NCBI GenBank assembly: GCA_003604985.1 | Contig: QZIW01000001.1 | Span: 1 to 45,478 of the forward strand | Direction of reading: 5' to 3' | From: Ammonifex sp. | GTDB lineage: Bacteria; Bacillota; Desulfotomaculia; Desulfotomaculales; Ammonificaceae | Length of the DNA: 45,478 bases | In this document: positions 34,401-43,144 of the stretch, one piece after another | Numbering within the stretch: the first letter of the stretch is position 1 | How the letters are laid out: each line of letters starts with the position of its first letter | The notes under the pieces: model-generated | Database searches by the model: none | Told to the model about the DNA's origin: nothing | Seen by the model: only the letters and a program-made list of their open reading frames with translations | Position numbers and translations under genes: made by a program

Positions 34401-35203
34401 GGTGCTACCATGCCTCGGAGTTGAGCGTGATGTCCGCGTCGTGTTTCAACCCTCACCCGGCGCTACGGCCGGGTGCTACATGACTGGCGAGAAGGCCGTG
34501 AAGCTGGCTTTAGAGTTTCAACCCTCACCCGGCGCTACGGCCGGGTGCTACTTCTTCTCCCGCCGGATAAGTTGGCCGTCCAGGTAGTTTCAACCCTCAC
34601 CCGGCGCTACGGCCGGGTGCTACGCGAGAGCATGGACGTGACCTGGAAGCAGAAACAGTTTCAACCCTCACCCGGCGCTACGGCCGGGTGCTACACATCA
34701 ACATTTGAGACTTGGCCTAATCCTTTTGGAGGTTTCAACCCTCACCCGGCGCTACGGCCGGGTGCTACCCAAATGTTTAGGCTCATTCCATAGCGCCTAC
34801 GAGGGTTTCAACCCTCACCCGGCGCTACGGCCGGGTGCTACTTTTGAGACCTTCCGCATTTTCTACGTCAAAGAAGGTTTCAACCCTCACCCGGCGCTAC
34901 GGCCGGGTGCTACTTACCCGCAGGTTGTCCGCTATCGAGGCCCAGGCGGTTTCAACCCTCACCCGGCGCTACGGCCGGGTGCTACACAAACTCCGTGGAG
35001 ATACCGAGGCCGACGGTGCGTTTCAACCCTCACCCGGCGCTACGGCCGGGTGCTACCTGATTTTGCGATTACTCCTGGCCTTACTCCTAACGGGTTTCAA
35101 CCCTCACCCGGCGCTACGGCCGGGTGCTACACCCCTCTACCGATAAAATACCCGGCCCCGTCCAAGGTTTCAACCCTCACCCGGCGCTACGGCCGGGTGC
35201 TAC
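28480..35203 (-). CRISPR. Type I-C CRISPR array, 93 repeats / 92 spacers
   Basis: A 37-nt repeat (plus strand starts GTTTCAACCCTCACCCGGCG, ends GGCCGGGTGCTAC) recurs about every 73 bp. I placed 92 full-length copies, which look identical by eye, plus a truncated terminal one at 28480-28516. Spacers are 34-40 nt, mostly 35-36, and I saw no duplicates. CACCCGGC/GCCGGGTG form an 8-bp hairpin. On the minus strand repeats end GGTTGAAAC, the type I 5'-handle pattern, so transcription runs leftward from the leader next to cas2. The truncated copy lacks only the 11 nt that would form the next handle while keeping the hairpin. ORFs called here (VSTLTRRYGRVL, FQPSPGATAGCY, FNPHPALRPGAT repeats) are artefacts. 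Confidence 0.98.
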
Positions 35204-35379
35204 AGTACACCTCTAAAATTGCCTATTAAACCAAAGTCCATGATTAATTTACGCGAACCCATTGATAATGCACCGCCTACTAGGTGCCCGGCATAACCCA
35301 GTTCGTATAATCCTATTACTATGCAGTTTTCAAAGATCGCGAACCTCCCCTTATGTTTTCCACCGCTTTATGTTCGCGC
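35204..35379 (-). promoter_or_regulatory. CRISPR leader
   Basis: 176 bp between the cas2 stop and the first (newest) repeat, A/T-rich compared with the array. It contains a promoter candidate (35305-35333) and an inverted repeat CGCGAAC (35338-35344) / GTTCGCG (35372-35378) close to cas2. Leaders of this type drive pre-crRNA transcription and direct Cas1-Cas2 integration. Confidence 0.8.
35305..35333 (-). promoter_or_regulatory. Pre-crRNA promoter candidate
   Basis: On the minus strand TTGAAA (35333-35328), a 17-bp spacer and TTATAC (35310-35305). The predicted start is about 90-100 nt before the first repeat. The -35 is good and the -10 moderate. Confidence 0.5.
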
Positions 35380-35670
35380 TTAGAAAACAAGAGGCTCCTC
35401 TAAATCTATTGGCTGATTGATGCCAAAATGTTCGATATATCGCTCTTTGGGTTCTCGCAAACGGTAGAGCCTTAAACTATCTTCTTTTAAGTCGATAAAC
35501 CTTAATAGCCGAGCCCGCAATTCCTCGTACTGAACCTGGTTAACGCTACATTCGAAAACCGACTTTTGGACCCGCTGACCAAAATCCAGGCAGACCTGGG
35601 CTACTTTACGAAGTCTTTTGCGCCCTTTCGCTGTATCTGTGGAAACGTCATAGGTAACTAACACTTGCAT
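35380..35670 (-). CDS. cas2: CRISPR-associated endonuclease Cas2
   Basis: 96 aa from ATG 35670 ([27 protein letters not shown]), preceded by AAAGGAAGTG; the longer ORF reads back into cas1. The first beta strand with Asp (VTYDV) and the C-terminal strand ([15 protein letters not shown]) match Cas2 of type I-C. With Cas1 it forms the spacer integrase, Cas2 mainly as scaffold. Last gene before the leader, 13 bp after cas1. Confidence 0.96.
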   Translation of the reverse strand: MQVLVTYDVSTDTAKGRKRLRKVAQVCLDFGQRVQKSVFECSVNQVQYEELRARLLRFIDLKEDSLRLYRLREPKERYIEHFGINQPIDLEEPLVF

Positions 35671-35683
35671 GACGGCACTTCCT

Positions 35684-36715
35684 TTAACGATACAAAAAAG
35701 GCGGGTACGCCTCGATATCACCTCTTAAAAACCGGGCGAGTAAACGCGCTTGTATATGAGGAATCAAGCCAAACGGTATTTTACGCTCTAAAACAGGATG
35801 AGTAAGTTCTTCTTGTTTGCGTTTTTGGTATGCAGTAATGACCTGTTTACGACCACCTTCGTTTAAATAAACCGCACCTCCGGGCCGTTCTTCGAAATCC
35901 CCAACAGCTATCTGGCGGCGGTTAATCAATGTTAATACTAAGCGGTCAACAAGGATAGGGCGAAGTTCCTCCATTAAATCCAAGGCCAGCGATGCGCGAC
36001 CAGGTCTTAAAGCGTGTAAATAACCGACCTGCGGGTCAAGACCTACGCCTTCTGCAGATCCAATACAATCGTTCAAAAGCAGGGTATATAAGAAAGAAAG
36101 CAAGGCGTTAACGGGATCGCGCGGCGGACGCCGGTTCCGAGTTTCTAAACGAAAATTCTCACGGTCAGCCTTCACCATAAGACTAAAGGTTTCAAAGTAG
36201 GACCGGGCCGCGTCTCCCTCAATTCCCCTTAATCGGTCAAGATCCTCACACCGCGATAAAACCGATAACGAGTTGGCCAACTGCTTTGCGGTTCCCCCTA
36301 GTAAGGAAGCCTCATCTGGACTGTCTGTTTCCCGCGCTGCACGCATGATAACCTGCCGAGCATTTTGGATCTTACCTGCAACCATGTTACGAGCAATAGC
36401 GACTACGGTACCCGGGGTTGATAGAGCGCTATGCTGGGCACGCCGCAGTAGAACATTGCCTGAAACCGGTCCCTCTACCCGTGCACGAAATCGTCCATTG
36501 CTATCCAAGAGGACGAGTGTCCGGCCATCCTCGGCACACCGCGACATAAGCCCGGTGCTGACCAATACAGTGCCAAAACAAACTATAGCTCCCAAGTGGT
36601 GCAGCGGTACTTGTAATTGTGTTTTCCCTTCAACTTCGAGCCGTACCGTTTCATGATCAAGGCGTAAATATGCGCCCTGAGTCAATACATACAAGGTATT
36701 CAGCAAAGTTAGCAC
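35684..36715 (-). CDS. cas1: CRISPR-associated integrase Cas1 (type I-C)
   Basis: 343 aa. The N-terminal beta-sandwich starts [17 protein letters not shown]. Metal-binding residues are Glu166 ([11 protein letters not shown]), His234 ([10 protein letters not shown]) and Asp246/Glu249 ([10 protein letters not shown]), all present. The start codon is GTG 36715, the position usual for I-C Cas1 (LLNTLYV). It catalyses integration of prespacers at the leader end. Located between cas4 and cas2; a 60-bp gap separates it from cas4. Confidence 0.97.
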   Translation of the reverse strand: MLTLLNTLYVLTQGAYLRLDHETVRLEVEGKTQLQVPLHHLGAIVCFGTVLVSTGLMSRCAEDGRTLVLLDSNGRFRARVEGPVSGNVLLRRAQHSALSTPGTVVAIARNMVAGKIQNARQVIMRAARETDSPDEASLLGGTAKQLANSLSVLSRCEDLDRLRGIEGDAARSYFETFSLMVKADRENFRLETRNRRPPRDPVNALLSFLYTLLLNDCIGSAEGVGLDPQVGYLHALRPGRASLALDLMEELRPILVDRLVLTLINRRQIAVGDFEERPGGAVYLNEGGRKQVITAYQKRKQEELTHPVLERKIPFGLIPHIQARLLARFLRGDIEAYPPFLYR

Positions 36716-36775
36716 TGTTTCAGCCGTGCCCCCTTTAGGGTCAGACGTTCACAGGCACTGCAATAAGCGCCATAA

Positions 36776-37420
36776 TTAAGAATCATGAACCTTAAACAAC
36801 TGCGCCCGGAGTGCCTTAAGGCGTTTCCTTTCAGCGACAGCCCCCGGCAGACATGAATTAATCAGCGAGCAGTTGGGACAACGTTCGTCGTTAAAGGGTG
36901 GCGGGAGACGAGGTTCTTTTAACATTTTACGGACAGCATCCACTGTCTTGGCAACCTTATCTCGCAGCTCTACACTGAAGACAACCTCCCGGCGCCGACG
37001 TGAGGAGTGGTGAAAAATCGCCCCTTTGGGCACTGCTTGTCCGGTCATCTCCTCAAGACAAATCGCTTGTGCGCACAATTGGAGATCATCGTGTCGGTGT
37101 TTGCGCCGTGGCCCATGCTTGTACTCCACTGGATAAGGTGTATTACCGTAAAACTCAACAACATCAGCCTTACCGATTAGACCTAATCTCTCGGACCAGA
37201 TAGGCAGGGCACGCTCTATGCGCACCCCGCCTTCTTGATTTGCGCATGGTTCATCAACCCGCTCGTGCAACCGCCGCCCACGCATCGTGTAAACGTTTTC
37301 GTCGAAAACTTGCTCTACATGGATCAGCGCACACTGCCGCGGGCAATAGCTGTAATGCTCCAGAGCGGAAACCATAACAAGGTCCTCCGGCGCCCAGTTG
37401 CCAAGAGTTGCTTCGGACAT
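36776..37420 (-). CDS. cas4: CRISPR-associated exonuclease Cas4
   Basis: 214 aa from the Met giving MSEATLGNWAPEDLVMVSALEHYSYCPRQC; the track start adds four residues. Iron-sulfur Cys26 (and Cys30) are in YCPRQC, with C-terminal CPNC...SC providing the remaining ligands. The RecB-type nuclease motif is GKADVVEF...PVEYKHG. In I-C systems Cas4 trims prespacers with Cas1-Cas2 and fixes PAM orientation. Follows cas7 in the operon. Confidence 0.96.
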   Translation of the reverse strand: MSEATLGNWAPEDLVMVSALEHYSYCPRQCALIHVEQVFDENVYTMRGRRLHERVDEPCANQEGGVRIERALPIWSERLGLIGKADVVEFYGNTPYPVEYKHGPRRKHRHDDLQLCAQAICLEEMTGQAVPKGAIFHHSSRRRREVVFSVELRDKVAKTVDAVRKMLKEPRLPPPFNDERCPNCSLINSCLPGAVAERKRLKALRAQLFKVHDS

Positions 37421-37450
37421 TCTACTCCCCACCTTAAGGCCGGAATGCTT

Positions 37451-38356
37451 CTACCCTACAAGGCGAGTGAGAGAAATCCCTTCCGGAAGGTCATCTTCTT
37501 TAACCGAAACCTCATAATCACTATACTTCCGCGGTGTTTCAACGCCTTCTTTTAATTTCACCGTCACGCGTTCCAACAGGGTATGAGCCGGAGCATTGCC
37601 CAGAGCGTTCTCGTGGCTGAAAACATAAAGCCCGCGGCAAGCCATCATCCCCCGGCTGGATGAACGGTCCAGGTCCCACATCTGCTGAAGGGCCTGCCAG
37701 AACAACGAAAGGTCTTCAGTTGAAAAGCCAGTATCCGCCGCAAAATGGGGATTAATAAATCCGTAGCTAATGTAAAGTCCATAGGGTACTAAGGCCTTTC
37801 GACCCATTTCTGTTGTCTTACCAGTACCCTTAGCATCGTCACCTTCAACAACCTTGGCGTCTTCGGATCGGGTAACGGCGACACGTGTAATCGAAAGGTC
37901 CAAGGGTACGATCTGATCGACTGAACGAGCAAAGGTTAACTGGACCGGTCCCCGTACCTGCCCGCAATTCACACCGGTAGTCATTACGGCACCAAAAGTA
38001 CGGATGTCGTAGAAGTTATCACACATCCATTTGCGGGCTTTTTCAACGTCGTCACGCTTCTGTTTTGAACCGGTAGAAGTCAGCCCCTCAGCTTCATAGG
38101 CCCGTTGGTGTAAGTCGTTAAGAGCAATGCCTTTGTCTTGAATATAAATCTTAAAACGGGGTTCACTGCCACGGGTGAGATCAATCCAGTTCCGTACCTT
38201 GCGTTTCAAACAGACATCACTCACCAATCCCTGCATCGTCTCAGGGTCGACACGCGGTAGGTTCCCGGCATCCGGATCGCCGTTTGGATTTCCATCGATA
38301 ACATCAAAAACCAGGACAAAGTCGTGACGGCGGTTGGGATCAATAATTATACTCAC
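37451..38356 (-). CDS. cas7: Cascade backbone protein Cas7c (Csd2)
   Basis: 301 aa, normal for Csd2. The N-terminal RRM motif is HDFVLVFDVIDGNPNGDPDAGNLPRVDPET, the hallmark of the I-C Cas7 family. IRTFGAVMTTGVNCGQVRGPVQLTFARS and SSSRGMMACRGLYVFSHENALGNAPAH are further conserved blocks. Multiple copies wrap the crRNA spacer. The ribosome site is in the 17-bp gap after cas8c. Confidence 0.97.
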   Translation of the reverse strand: MSIIIDPNRRHDFVLVFDVIDGNPNGDPDAGNLPRVDPETMQGLVSDVCLKRKVRNWIDLTRGSEPRFKIYIQDKGIALNDLHQRAYEAEGLTSTGSKQKRDDVEKARKWMCDNFYDIRTFGAVMTTGVNCGQVRGPVQLTFARSVDQIVPLDLSITRVAVTRSEDAKVVEGDDAKGTGKTTEMGRKALVPYGLYISYGFINPHFAADTGFSTEDLSLFWQALQQMWDLDRSSSRGMMACRGLYVFSHENALGNAPAHTLLERVTVKLKEGVETPRKYSDYEVSVKEDDLPEGISLTRLVG

Positions 38357-38373
38357 TTCTAAATCCTCCCTTT

Positions 38374-38778
38374 TTATTTAGGGTCTTTTATAGTCTTATC
38401 AAGACTCTGCTTATGAGCACGTGCAGCTGCCCGGTCCGCGGCCCGCTGGTGGTAGTATCCCAAAGCGAAAAGGCCCTGTTGTTCCAGTTTGAGTACCTTC
38501 GGAAACTCTGTGAGGTGCGCTTGAATTTCTTCTAACCGTTCCTGTAGGGCCTGGTATGTACCAGGTTTTGTCTTGCGTAGTTTGCTGAGGTGGCTTTGTG
38601 TACCGCGAAGAAGCCGACCGAAAACTGCAGCCGGCGCCGAAGAAGCCGTGCCAAAAAACCGATCTACGATTGTTGTGTTAACATCCGGCATCACCGCTCG
38701 TTGAACAGCCTCAAGTTCGGCTAACAGCCGTCCGCAAAGGTAGGCCGGATTTCTGTTTTCGGGATCCAATCTCTCCAT
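38374..38778 (-). CDS. cas11c: Cas11c, internal translation product of cas8c
   Basis: In-frame ATG 38778 (MERLDPENRNPAYLCGRLLAELEAVQ) is preceded by a purine-rich GGAGGGAG (38794-38787), an unusually good ribosome site inside a coding region. The product is 134 aa and helical, matching the small subunit that type I-C systems are known to make from within cas8c. Two copies line the Cascade belly. Evidence is the site's position and quality plus family knowledge; expression is inferred. Confidence 0.75.
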   Translation of the reverse strand: MERLDPENRNPAYLCGRLLAELEAVQRAVMPDVNTTIVDRFFGTASSAPAAVFGRLLRGTQSHLSKLRKTKPGTYQALQERLEEIQAHLTEFPKVLKLEQQGLFALGYYHQRAADRAAARAHKQSLDKTIKDPK

Positions 38779-40041
38779 CCCATCATCTCCCTCCGTTTGC
38801 CGTTTTGCACATATGACCATTTTAATAAGAGCCGCCCGGGGCCGAGTAACACGTTGTTCAGCCCTGTTCCGTTTTACAGCCTGGAACAATAACCAATCGG
38901 GTAAGGGACCACCCTGAAGTGCGACGTCAAGTAAAAGCCGTGGAACGTTGGGATTCATATCCCTGTTTGGTTCGTGGTAAAGGGACGCGGATAAGGGAAA
39001 TAAAGCAATCGGGCGCCCTTCCTCGCCGCTGCTTTCAACGATGTTTTGTAATTTGAACCAACGAGCTATCTTAGTGCGCACGTCCCCTACCGTTGTTTCC
39101 AACCACTGGCGTACAACCAATCTGCCACCGCTGGCTGAAAGGGCTGTTGCGTAGAACGCATCCTTGTCAAGAGCTGTGTATTCTCTTCCGCGTTTCGCGG
39201 ACATGAGTAAGTTTTTGACCTCTTCTGGGTCGGCTGTCCTAAAGAAGGATACAGGTGAAAAAGTGCCTTTTTTTGTCCAAAAAAGGTAGACGAGAGGCCC
39301 GATACGGTAATGCGTTTCTTCTTGCTCAATAAGGGTATTAATAGCCATTGCGTACCGTTCCGCACAACTCTGACAAGTCGGGGCGATTAAAGATCTTTCC
39401 AGACCGTAGGACTCAAATGCTCCGCTATTCGCCGAAACTAAGGCTATTCCTGAAGTCTGTCCTCCCGGAACCCCCTTGATATTAACCGGATGGGGATTAG
39501 CCGGCTGGCAAAGGTCACCACATATGATGCATTCAGTCTTTGAATCTCCTTGCGGTAGATTGTATCTAAGCCAAAAGCTGCGTATTGAAGGAAGATCGGT
39601 TACTAACTGGTCGTTAACCCTAAAAGTAACCCATTGGTTGGCAGCTATCTCCTTCGGAATGTCAATACTACCATTTTTGAGATCCTTAAGAAACTTAGCT
39701 ACAACCGCAATGGATGGTTCACGGGTTGCATTCAGACATTCTTCAACAAGTGTGGTAAAAGCCCGTTGTCGTTCAGGAGAAGACCCGTCTTTATAGACAC
39801 CAAGGGTGTACTCGGCCTTATCCGCTAATAAATTTGCCTTTATTCCGGACGTTCGGGCTCCCGGATGCGGTACAACAAATTCTTTTCCCCGGTCCTTTTT
39901 CTTGCCGCTGCTCGTTGAAACAAATCCCAGCAGACGACCATCCTCGTCAAGGTCAACCAACCAGGGAACAGGGACTTTTTTGTACATTGCCGGCGGTAAG
40001 TCATCAACTCGGTCGGCATATTCGCAAAGCTTGCGTAACAA
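38374..40041 (-). CDS. cas8c: Cascade large subunit Cas8c (Csd1)
   Basis: 555 aa. The N-terminus LRKLCEYADRVDDLPPAMYKKVPVPWLVDLDEDG is typical Csd1. A probable zinc site is formed by CIICGDLC and CQSC. SGIALVSANSGAFESYGLE is another family block. The C-terminal helical region (from about residue 422) also encodes Cas11c from an internal start. Cas8c recognises the PAM and the non-target strand. It lies 5 bp after cas5c, consistent with coordinated expression. Confidence 0.96.
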   Translation of the reverse strand: MLRKLCEYADRVDDLPPAMYKKVPVPWLVDLDEDGRLLGFVSTSSGKKKDRGKEFVVPHPGARTSGIKANLLADKAEYTLGVYKDGSSPERQRAFTTLVEECLNATREPSIAVVAKFLKDLKNGSIDIPKEIAANQWVTFRVNDQLVTDLPSIRSFWLRYNLPQGDSKTECIICGDLCQPANPHPVNIKGVPGGQTSGIALVSANSGAFESYGLERSLIAPTCQSCAERYAMAINTLIEQEETHYRIGPLVYLFWTKKGTFSPVSFFRTADPEEVKNLLMSAKRGREYTALDKDAFYATALSASGGRLVVRQWLETTVGDVRTKIARWFKLQNIVESSGEEGRPIALFPLSASLYHEPNRDMNPNVPRLLLDVALQGGPLPDWLLFQAVKRNRAEQRVTRPRAALIKMVICAKRQTEGDDGMERLDPENRNPAYLCGRLLAELEAVQRAVMPDVNTTIVDRFFGTASSAPAAVFGRLLRGTQSHLSKLRKTKPGTYQALQERLEEIQAHLTEFPKVLKLEQQGLFALGYYHQRAADRAAARAHKQSLDKTIKDPK

Positions 40042-40046
40042 AGTAC

Positions 40047-40703
40047 TTATCCCTCCTTTCTTCGATAGAGGTTTGGAGGCACCCTGAGGATCCCATGCTC
40101 TAATCGGGCGCTAAAAAAAATCGGGTTGCCACGCCCGGACTCATCGGAGGTAAAATCCATGTCAAACAGCATCCGTCCCAGGTCATCCATTATTTCTACC
40201 GGTCTCTCGCTGCCATCAGGACAACCAAAGTGGGCCGAGAATTCGCGACAACCAAGGTAGGGTCTGTGGTGGCACTGCCCGCGGTTTACCCTCCGGCGGA
40301 ACATATCCCGGTATTTGGCCACCTCACCACCAGTATGCGGTTTAAGTACAATGTCAGCCTTAATTAGATAGGCTACATCGCGCAGAGCAAGGGTGTGGCG
40401 TTGCGCCCGATCCTCATCGGCATAGTACCCTCCGCCGCGAACGGCCCAGCCTTTTGCCGATGAGACGGCAGCCTTAGCATTCACTTCGTTCCGCAGGATG
40501 GAGAAATGCCTAATCTCGTTCAGTACCCAGATTTCTCTAACCTGCCAAGAGAATTCCGGTTTCCACAAAATAGCCTCCAGCACCCCGCGTGCAGCGGAAG
40601 GAGTCATTACCGGGTACGAAACCCGCTCTACCTTCATTTCCGGGCGGGTAAAGCATGCAAACGGCCCCCAAACCTTAACCTCCAGCGGTGGTCCTCCACT
40701 CAT
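40047..40703 (-). CDS. cas5c: Cas5c, pre-crRNA processing endonuclease
   Basis: 218 aa. In type I-C, Cas5 replaces Cas6: it cuts the pre-crRNA below the repeat hairpin and caps the 5' handle. The N-terminal RRM (LEVKVWGPFACFTRPEMKVERVSYPVMTPSAARGVLEAI) and QRHTLALRDVAYLIKADI are family blocks. Position 46, a catalytic Tyr in the B. halodurans enzyme as I recall it, is Leu here (AILWKP). The ribosome site AAGGAGGTGAAA is strong. It follows cas3 by 26 bp. Confidence 0.94.
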   Translation of the reverse strand: MSGGPPLEVKVWGPFACFTRPEMKVERVSYPVMTPSAARGVLEAILWKPEFSWQVREIWVLNEIRHFSILRNEVNAKAAVSSAKGWAVRGGGYYADEDRAQRHTLALRDVAYLIKADIVLKPHTGGEVAKYRDMFRRRVNRGQCHHRPYLGCREFSAHFGCPDGSERPVEIMDDLGRMLFDMDFTSDESGRGNPIFFSARLEHGILRVPPNLYRRKEG

Positions 40704-40729
40704 TCATTTTCACCTCCTTCTTAAACCTG

Positions 40730-42925
40730 TTAGTAGATAAGATCATCTGGATTCCGGGCACCCTCGGTCAGCCCATATATTCGGTTATATCCTCCGAGCC
40801 ACTCGTAAAGCCCATCGCAAAGTTCAAAAATTAATCCTGCCTGGCGCAAGCGGTTAACCTCCTTAGCATAGATGCCTACCAGATACGGTTGCAGCCTACG
40901 CATCAACTCACGGGACACGCCGCCCCGGAAACAAATTTGGGCTAACAGGTCATCCACTATTACAGGCCCTTCAAATAATTCTGCCGGCGGACGCACCACC
41001 ACAGAAACTGTCGACTCCGGGATCATTCGAAACCTGGCATTCACCTCATCGAACCTTAAATGCCGCCGTAGTTCTTGAATAGCTTTTGCATCGGTTTTTA
41101 CGTCACCGTAAAGACGGTTAAAATACCGCTTGTAAAGCGCCGGATTGTCAAGGTTGACATCTTCTTCCTTTAGCAGACTTTCTGCCTCGTCCATGCCGGA
41201 GCGGTAGGCACCTCGCGGCGAACCACCATCTACAGGATTGAAGATCACGACCCGCCCAGGTATCCGTTTTCCATCTTCGTCAGTTAGGCGGCCTTCACGG
41301 TTGCACCGGCCTGCTACTTGAACGATACGGTCAAGAGGTCCTAAAGCCCTGAAAACCACCGGAAAATCCAAATCAACACCGGCTTCCACCACCTGCGTGG
41401 ACACAAGGCGGCACGGCTCTCCGGCGCGCAACCGCCGGTGCACCTCATTAATTACCCAGCGCCGGTGCGCCCCGCAAAGCGATGTAGAAAGATGTAACGC
41501 GTCGGGGTCGTCAAGCGCTTGCAGCAACCTTCGAGCGTCCTTTTTAGTGTTGACAACGGTTAGGCATTGAGGGCTTGTCCCCATCTCCGCTGCAACTCTT
41601 TCCCATGTCCATTCCTCGCCATGGACCGATATTACATAATTGACCCTTTTGAGAATAGCAAAATAACGGGAAGGTTCCAGAATAATCTCGTGCAGGTTCC
41701 GAAGTCCTTTGAGATGAAGGCTCTCTTCTAATGCCGGCTGGGTTGCGGTACACAGGATTACGGTGACACCGTAGTAATCAACCAAATCTTGAAGCACATC
41801 AAGTATAGGTTCCAAAAGTTCTACAGGAAGCGTCTGGACTTCATCGAGAATAAGGACGCTGCGCGCAATGTTGTGGAGTTTCCGGCAACGTGATGGACGA
41901 TTAGCAAAAAGGCTTTCAAAAAGCTGAACGGTGGTAGTAACGATAATCGGGGCATCCCAGTTTTCCGCAGCCAAATGGGACCATATCTCAGCATTTGAAG
42001 GCCCTTCGAAGGTTTCTATAGCCGCTAAAGCGCTATGATGCTCCAGTACAGCCTCGTCTCCAAAGATACCCCGGTAAATATCGGCCGTTTGCTCAATGAT
42101 GCTGGTATAGGGAATAGCGACTATAACTCGATCCAACTGATGTTGTAAGACGTGCTTTAAGGCAAAGGCCATTCCGGAAAGCGTCTTACCACCGCCTGTT
42201 GGAACCGTTAGACGAAAAACACCCTGGGGCTTCTCAGAAGCTTGAATACAAGCGATATAAATTTCGTGTCGCGCCTGATTTAACGGGTCGTTAGAATGTC
42301 CACTGAGCTTTGCTTGATGTGCCTTGAAGGACTCCCATAAACCCTGAAAATCGAATACCCGCTTCCGAGAACTACTCTTGTCCGGTTCAAAATGAGCTTC
42401 AGTGTCCAGAAAATCCGCGTCTACCAGGGCGGAAAAAAGCATCCGCAAAAAGAATTCGCAGCGCAAAGGATCTTGCAATCGTTCCGGTAATTCTTTTAAC
42501 AAATTGTCGGGAGTATCGGGGACCAATTTTTTAATTGCTCCCCCGGCGCAGCGAAGGGCTTCCTTTATTACAACATTGTCTTTTTTATCATGCATGCGTT
42601 GTTTCAGAGCTACAGCATTAGGCAAACCACCATGGTGGCCGGTTAACGGAAAGGCCAATAGCCCCCAAAAGTCCATCGCATAAACAGCGCCTGCGCTGGC
42701 ATGATCCGGCCCCCTTCTCCTGTAATCCGGGCTTGTTTCGCAAGCCTCAAGGTAAGCTTGAAAATCGGGATTAAATTTGCCAAGATCATGCCAAAGTCCC
42801 ATCCAGTGACCAATCTTACTAGCACCCCATTTGCCTGCAAAGTCAGCCGCGAGGCGTGCTACGCTGCGTAAGTGTTCTTCCAAGCTATGTCTTTGGCCTA
42901 AAGGGTTCCTGGAATGGGCAAACAA
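40730..42925 (-). CDS. cas3: Cas3 helicase-nuclease
   Basis: 731 aa with an N-terminal HD nuclease (His13 region, GLWHDLGKFNPDFQAY with His46-Asp47, and GHHGG) fused to an SF2 helicase. Walker A is VPTGGGKT (242-249), Walker B DEVQ at 361-364 in place of the commoner DEAH/DEAQ, motif III CTATQP, and motif VI QVAGRCNREG. It degrades target DNA recruited by Cascade. The start is TTG 42925 after GGGGAGGT. First gene of the operon; two TATAAT-like boxes upstream lack matched -35 boxes. Confidence 0.97.
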   Translation of the reverse strand: MFAHSRNPLGQRHSLEEHLRSVARLAADFAGKWGASKIGHWMGLWHDLGKFNPDFQAYLEACETSPDYRRRGPDHASAGAVYAMDFWGLLAFPLTGHHGGLPNAVALKQRMHDKKDNVVIKEALRCAGGAIKKLVPDTPDNLLKELPERLQDPLRCEFFLRMLFSALVDADFLDTEAHFEPDKSSSRKRVFDFQGLWESFKAHQAKLSGHSNDPLNQARHEIYIACIQASEKPQGVFRLTVPTGGGKTLSGMAFALKHVLQHQLDRVIVAIPYTSIIEQTADIYRGIFGDEAVLEHHSALAAIETFEGPSNAEIWSHLAAENWDAPIIVTTTVQLFESLFANRPSRCRKLHNIARSVLILDEVQTLPVELLEPILDVLQDLVDYYGVTVILCTATQPALEESLHLKGLRNLHEIILEPSRYFAILKRVNYVISVHGEEWTWERVAAEMGTSPQCLTVVNTKKDARRLLQALDDPDALHLSTSLCGAHRRWVINEVHRRLRAGEPCRLVSTQVVEAGVDLDFPVVFRALGPLDRIVQVAGRCNREGRLTDEDGKRIPGRVVIFNPVDGGSPRGAYRSGMDEAESLLKEEDVNLDNPALYKRYFNRLYGDVKTDAKAIQELRRHLRFDEVNARFRMIPESTVSVVVRPPAELFEGPVIVDDLLAQICFRGGVSRELMRRLQPYLVGIYAKEVNRLRQAGLIFELCDGLYEWLGGYNRIYGLTEGARNPDDLIY

Positions 42926-43144
42926 GTTTAGACCTCCCCAAGTTAAAACCTATTATACTTTGTTGTTATTATAGTTCCGGCCATTGTCAAGATAGAATTT
43001 CCTGAAATACTATTTTCAAGAACCATCTTTCCTTTTGAAAAATCTTTCCGACGCCTCCCTAATGCTACTACGCCCCCTGTTTTCGCAGCTTGATTTTGGT
43101 ACTTCGACCGGCTGGCCAACCAGACCACCAGTTCCCAACGATCC
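42926..43144. promoter_or_regulatory. Region upstream of the cas operon
   Basis: A/T-rich near cas3, with TATAAT on the minus strand at 42957-42952 and at 42973-42968, and TTGACA at 42990-42985. The spacings (27 and 11 bp) do not make a standard promoter, so the start site is unclear or needs an activator. A minus-strand frame (WLASRSKYQNQAAKTGG...) is open but unrecognised. Confidence 0.35.

Noticed and set aside
28583-35229. More than 25 plus-strand ORFs with repeated VSTLTRRYGRVL / FQPSPGATAGCY / FNPHPALRPGAT peptides
   Set aside because: They are translations of the CRISPR repeat, which lacks stop codons in all three plus-strand frames. There are no ribosome sites and spacers are unrelated to each other.
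42952-42990. TTGACA/TATAAT promoter for cas3
   Set aside because: Both hexamers exist but spacings are 11 and 27 bp, outside the functional range.
43095-43115. Partial match (ACTTCGACCGGC versus ACTTCGGTCGGC) between the region upstream of cas3 and the putative pseudo-spacer of the orphan repeat
   Set aside because: About 10 of 12 bases, with the first three seed positions mismatched; a match this short is expected by chance. Kept only as a lead for a proper search.
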